NCBI GenBank assembly: GCA_963921425.1
Contig: OY992838.1
Span: forward strand, 5,952,001-6,016,000
Direction: 5' to 3'
DNA from: Dryas octopetala
Taxonomy: Eukaryota; Streptophyta; Magnoliopsida; Rosales; Rosaceae
DNA length: 64,000 nt
Shown here: positions 60,120 through 64,000 of the stretch, piece after piece
How positions within the stretch are numbered: position 1 is the stretch's first letter
How the letters are laid out: every line of letters begins with the position of its first letter
The notes under the pieces: model-generated
The model's database searches: none
What the model saw: the letters and a program-made list of their open reading frames with translations, nothing else
Told to the model about the DNA's origin: nothing
Made by a program: the position numbers and the translations under genes

Positions 60120-60480
60120 GGCTGAGAGTAGCGGGTGAGCTCAGAGAGCTCGAGCTGCAGAGAGAGGACTCGGATTATTTTGGTTTTGAACGAAAACCAA
60201 ATATGAGAAGCTCGGAGTATTTATAGTGCGGAAAACCTAGAGAGTCATAGCGAGAGAAAGACCGCCACCAAGAAAAGTCTAATGGGATGAGAGACTCTAC
60301 GAGAGAGAGTCCGATTGGGTTTTGGGTTTTCGGGTCTGAGGCTCTGTAAGTGTGAATGAATGAAATGGAGGGAGGGGTTGTGAAGAGTCCCGAGTGCGTT
60401 GATTTATATATATACCTGACTTTGCGCTGTTGGGGTGGGACCCACCCGACCCAACACTTGGCCCATTTTGACCTGCCACG
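60120..60480 (-). promoter_or_regulatory. H+-ATPase leader and core promoter
   Basis: Two TATA-like words read on the minus strand: CTATAAATA at 60226-60218, about 100 bases before the start codon, and TATATATATAAAT near 60416-60404, about 285 bases before. The farther one would fit the long leaders usual for these pumps. Confidence 0.5.
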
Positions 60481-61572
60481 CCACTCCCGATGAGGCGCGT
60501 GGAGGACTGGTGGGGGAAATCGCGGCGCGTGTGGATGACCCGTGTTGGGGACCGTGAAGGATTCGGTTTTTGAGGAGCGCTGATCTGGTGTTTTTCAGCT
60601 CTTTACTGTATGTGAAAAAACAAAAACGGGTACAAAAGTTTGGTTTTATACTTTTATATAATTTTTTAAAACAAAAAAAACAAATTGAGTGGTTAATGCA
60701 AGAGTTGACTAATTAATTGTATTTGCCTTTTTATCTTTTTGGGATTTGTGTTTTTCTTCAAAACTTCGTTAAAATGGTTGAACTGACTGAATAGTACCAG
60801 TGTAATTTGGTATTTATTATTTAAAAAATGTTTCTATTTAATTATTTCATCTATTAATATTATATATAAAACAACTTCTTGTATTTCTTCACATATATAT
60901 AAGGAAAAAAATCAGGATGACTGACAAAGTCAAATCTCATTATTTAAAATGAAATCTATGTATCTTCTCAAAATAAATAAAAAATAAATCTATGAAATAT
61001 AAAGATACTCTACTATACTTGTTTTTAAGAGTTATAAATTTATGTATATGAGGACGAGTATAAGTTCAAATTACAAAATATTATGAATATATTTCCTCTT
61101 TTACTCATGTTTCCATAAATTTATACTATAAATAATAAAATAAAAAAACAAGTAAATAATCATCAAGTGCCACTATAGCTTTGGTTGAGTACATGTCATC
61201 AACCTATATGGATTTCTAGTGTTCCACTACGATGAAGAGTGTAGCTTCTTTAGGGTTAGGTGGCACAATTATCTCAAAATGCTAAACAACTTTTTTTTTT
61301 CCTTGGATAAGTTCCACAAATTAATTTTGGATAAATCAAGATGTTTATCATTTGCATATTTTGAGTATCAATCGTACTGAAAAATTCAATTGAGAAATGG
61401 TGTTAAAATGACATAATAAATCATCATTCTTCTCACCCTTAAATAATGGTCAAACAATGTAATTGAAGTTCATAATATATAATAGGGTTTAGGGTTTACA
61501 TCAAAGTTATGTCAAATATATAGTGTTATGAATCCACCCCCTATATAATATAGATATATATATACACATAAT
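60481..61572. other. Intergenic, no gene seen
   Basis: Upstream of the H+-ATPase. The first 100 bases are GC-rich (GGCGCGTGGAGG, CGGCGCGTGTGG), then AT-rich DNA with no open frame of note. Confidence 0.5.
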
Positions 61573-62105
61573 GGGAGAGCATCCATGGTACCATTAAAAA
61601 TATAGGTTTAGACACATTTTTTAAACCATTGGATGTAATCACTTTCAAATGTTAGAATTAAATGTTTTTTTTTTTTTTCTTGAGATCATAATTATATGTT
61701 ATTTTAATTTTAGATAAAAAATTAACTTCCCCTACCGATTTAGACGTCAGTGAGATTGTCGAAGACCAGCCAATGTCATCTCTCTCTTTCCCACTATTTC
61801 TCTCATTGTTATATCTCTTAGTCTTCTATCTTCCCACCTACAAGCAACTAAACATAAAAAGAGAAAGATGATATATAGTGGCCAGTGTTCGGCTATCTCA
61901 CCGACGTCTGAATCGGCCAGCAGTGAGGGGGAATGCGTGGGGCTGCTGGGTGGGGAGGTTAATTTTTTATTTGAAATTAAAATAATATTTAATATTGACA
62001 AAAAAAAAAAAGTAACATTTAACCCTAATTATTAAAAGTGTAATGGCTTAAAATTTGTGTCTAAACCTGTGTCTTTTTAATGGTGTCATGGATTCTCTCG
62101 TATCC
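61573..62105. mobile_element. Foldback element of about 530 bp
   Basis: Left end GGGAGAGCATCCATGGTACC pairs with GGATACGAGAGAATCCATGA from the right end in reverse complement. Further in, GGTTTAGACACA occurs in both arms and GACGTC-GTGAGAT words meet near the middle (61744-61757 and 61899-61911), so nearly the whole element is a palindrome. No clean duplication seen. Confidence 0.72.
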
Positions 62106-63101
62106 ATACTTTAATTATAATTTTTAAAATTTATAACGAGCAAAATCTTCACGACTCACTTTCTTATTGAATACAAATATGGGTATAGTCAAATATCTTT
62201 ATTCCAAACTTTAGCTTGTCAATCTAACATTAAAAAAAATAAAGAAATAAATCTATGTATATTTAGCATCCACATACTTTAGTCCACCAAACTTTAGAAT
62301 TCCACCTCCAATATGTTTTTAAGTTTGTTTACGTATTCCAATTTCACGTCGATTCTGATTTAAGTTCTCCACGCACTCTAGCTAATCCCAATATTTTGGA
62401 CTAGCTCTGCCACTGAATACAAGATTTTAAGGTGAAAACGCATGTGTTGTCAGTTTGTCACAAATTACCCATATGGGCCATATCACAAAAATTTAAGTAT
62501 TTTGTAATCACAAATATAAATTTGCAACCATGTTGACTTGTTAAGACACTTGTAAACTTTTGTGTTTAAAATAATATTTAGTATAGTTTGATAATAGTAT
62601 TTTAATCACTAGCTTATGCAAGAATTGTGGAAATGCCCGACAAGTAACTTTTCGAAATGTTCTTCTCTTGCCCTGTTCAACTTCATTGGAAAGAGTGGAG
62701 TTTCCTATACTATTAACTATTTGATTCTCCCCAAAAAGCTGGCATGTGTTAAATTACATTTGAAGGATAAAGGGCACTATTTAGTGAGTTGGATGTTCCT
62801 ATTTTGGGTCTAAATAATACATCTTACAAAAAATTAAAAAAATAATGGTTAAGATATACAAATATAAATATTTATGTTTTGATACACTTTATTAATAGCA
62901 TGAACTTGTAATTATATTGGTTAAAAGCATTTATTCTTGTAACTAAAATACTAACTTGTAACTTCAATAGTTAACATCAGTTACCCTTGTAGTCGTGGTC
63001 TCAAATTTGAATCTTTTATCGAGTAAAATTTGATTAAGAAAAAATTTACCTTATACTTAAATTTTTGCATCTAAATTTCTTTCTATTGTATTTATTTTTT
63101 A
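62106..63101. other. Intergenic, no gene seen
   Basis: AT-rich with simple T and A runs. No supported frame or repeat. Confidence 0.5.
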
Positions 63102-63544
63102 GAAGAAATTGCACCATTGATTCACTTATACTTTACTTAGTCTTATATTGGTTCATATTTTTTTTTTTTTTTGTTCTTTATTGATCTACTAATTTTGTGA
63201 CATGTTTCATTGTGGTTCAAATTGTCAAAGTAGCACAAACAATCGTCTATTTTAGTCATGTGTCGTGCACGTAGGGACGCTATTGTGTACCAATATCGAA
63301 CTAAGTGAAAAATTAATTGACCAATATGAAACTAAGTGAAAAATTGATAAACCACAACAAACTCAACAGTGCTCTATGTGTGCAACACATAACTAAACTA
63401 TATGTTCGTTTTGTACTAATTTGACAGTTTGGACCACAATAAGAAACATCACAAAATTAGTGAATCAATAAGGAACGAAAAAAAAATTGTAGACCAATAT
63501 AAATTTTGTTAAAGAATAAGTGGACCAATATTGCAATTTTTTCT
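63102..63544. mobile_element. Foldback MITE with likely 9-bp duplication
   Basis: 443 bp; ends GAAGAAATTGCACC and, in reverse complement, AGAAAAAATTGCAAT. The flank TATTTTTTA is repeated at 63093-63101 and 63545-63553, but being simple A/T it is weak evidence. The arms share TTATTGATCTACTAATTTTG and TTATTGATTCACTAATTTTG. Mutator-like is the best guess. Confidence 0.7.
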
Positions 63545-63633
63545 TATTTTTTATTGAAAAACCATACTGTTTAGTGATATGAACTTTCCTTATATTTTCA
63601 TATTTCCTTACCTTTTTTTTTTTGGCTTATTCA

Positions 63634-64000
63634 CGCCAATGCCCCCTGAAAGTAACTTCGATTTTCAATTTGCCCCTTGAAACTTCATTTATCCCACTTT
63701 GCCCCCTGAACTTTACAATTTCAATATTCCGTCAACTTCGTCTATGGGTCCGTCAAAAAAGCCTACATGGCGCTTACGTGAAAGGGGCAATTAGGTCTTT
63801 TACATTAAAAAGAAAAAATAAATACTTTCTAAAAAAAAAAAAAAAACCCTACCCCACCCACTCAGCCGCTGGTGGTGGGCCGACGGCTCCTCTTTCCGGC
63901 GTAGCACCCCACCCCACCTCACCCAGCCACCGATCAGCTTCCCCTCCCTCTCTCTGTCTCTCTGTCTCTGTATCCCTTTCATTCCCTCTTTCTCTCGCTC
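63634..64000. mobile_element. Left part of an element cut off by the window edge
   Basis: GCCAATGCCCCCTGAAAGTA and following words such as TTTGCCCCCTGAACTTTAC look like the repeated subterminal arm of a foldback element. It is followed by a CT-rich, gene-leader-like core (63840-64000), the same layout as the 622-bp element at 1678. The partner arm lies outside the window. Confidence 0.45.

Noticed and set aside
1-64000. CRISPR arrays, rRNA or intact tRNA genes, viral inserts
   Set aside because: None seen on either strand; the short repeats present are transposon arms or microsatellites.

Overview
This is plant nuclear DNA, almost certainly from a eudicot. The genes carry many short AT-rich introns with GT/AG borders. 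The intergenic DNA is AT-rich and full of small inverted-repeat transposons and (CT)n runs in 5' leaders. Several products are plant-specific: a class III peroxidase, a P-type proton ATPase, a PPR protein and a DUF761 protein. The style of the small elements and the compact genes suggest a rosid, perhaps Rosaceae, but that is an impression and not a result.

Eleven protein genes can be read with confidence; for the multi-exon ones the exon chains below keep frame from start to stop. From left to right: an F-box/kelch gene (-); a PPR protein with a C-terminal CBS pair (CBSPPR1 type, +, 12 exons); a mitochondrial bL28 ribosomal protein (+, 2 exons); a short DUF761 protein (+); a calmodulin-binding-domain protein (-); a long RING-H2 ubiquitin ligase (+, 5 exons); a SAGA Ada1/Tad1-type subunit (-); the kinetochore protein CENP-O (+, 13 exons); a small VOC/glyoxalase-fold protein (-, 3 exons); a secreted class III peroxidase (+, 4 exons); and a plasma-membrane H+-ATPase (-, 16 exons). 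They are not an operon-like system. Most look like ordinary housekeeping or cell-wall/membrane genes. The order of the PPR-CBS, L28, calmodulin-binding, RING, SAGA and CENP-O genes resembles, from memory, two duplicated Arabidopsis segments (around At5g10650-At5g10710 and At4g31440-At4g31460).

The space between genes is dominated by non-autonomous DNA transposons. I could place target-site duplications for four with good support: a 622-bp and a 437-bp element with 9-bp duplications (Mutator-like), a 1.8-kb element with an 8-bp duplication (hAT-like) inserted inside an older foldback element, and a 690-bp element with a TAA duplication (PIF/Harbinger-like). A fifth, 443 bp, has a 9-bp duplication of low complexity. 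Several further foldback elements lack clear duplications, including two copies of one family lying in opposite orientation next to each other. The 21.6-31.2 kb and 60.2-64 kb stretches have no gene I can support.

No wholly new system is evident. The points most worth checking are the nested hAT element with telomere-like repeats, the transposon-filled divergent promoter between the SAGA and CENP-O genes, the recent 90-bp duplication in the calmodulin-binding gene, and the in-frame microsatellite ahead of the VOC gene.
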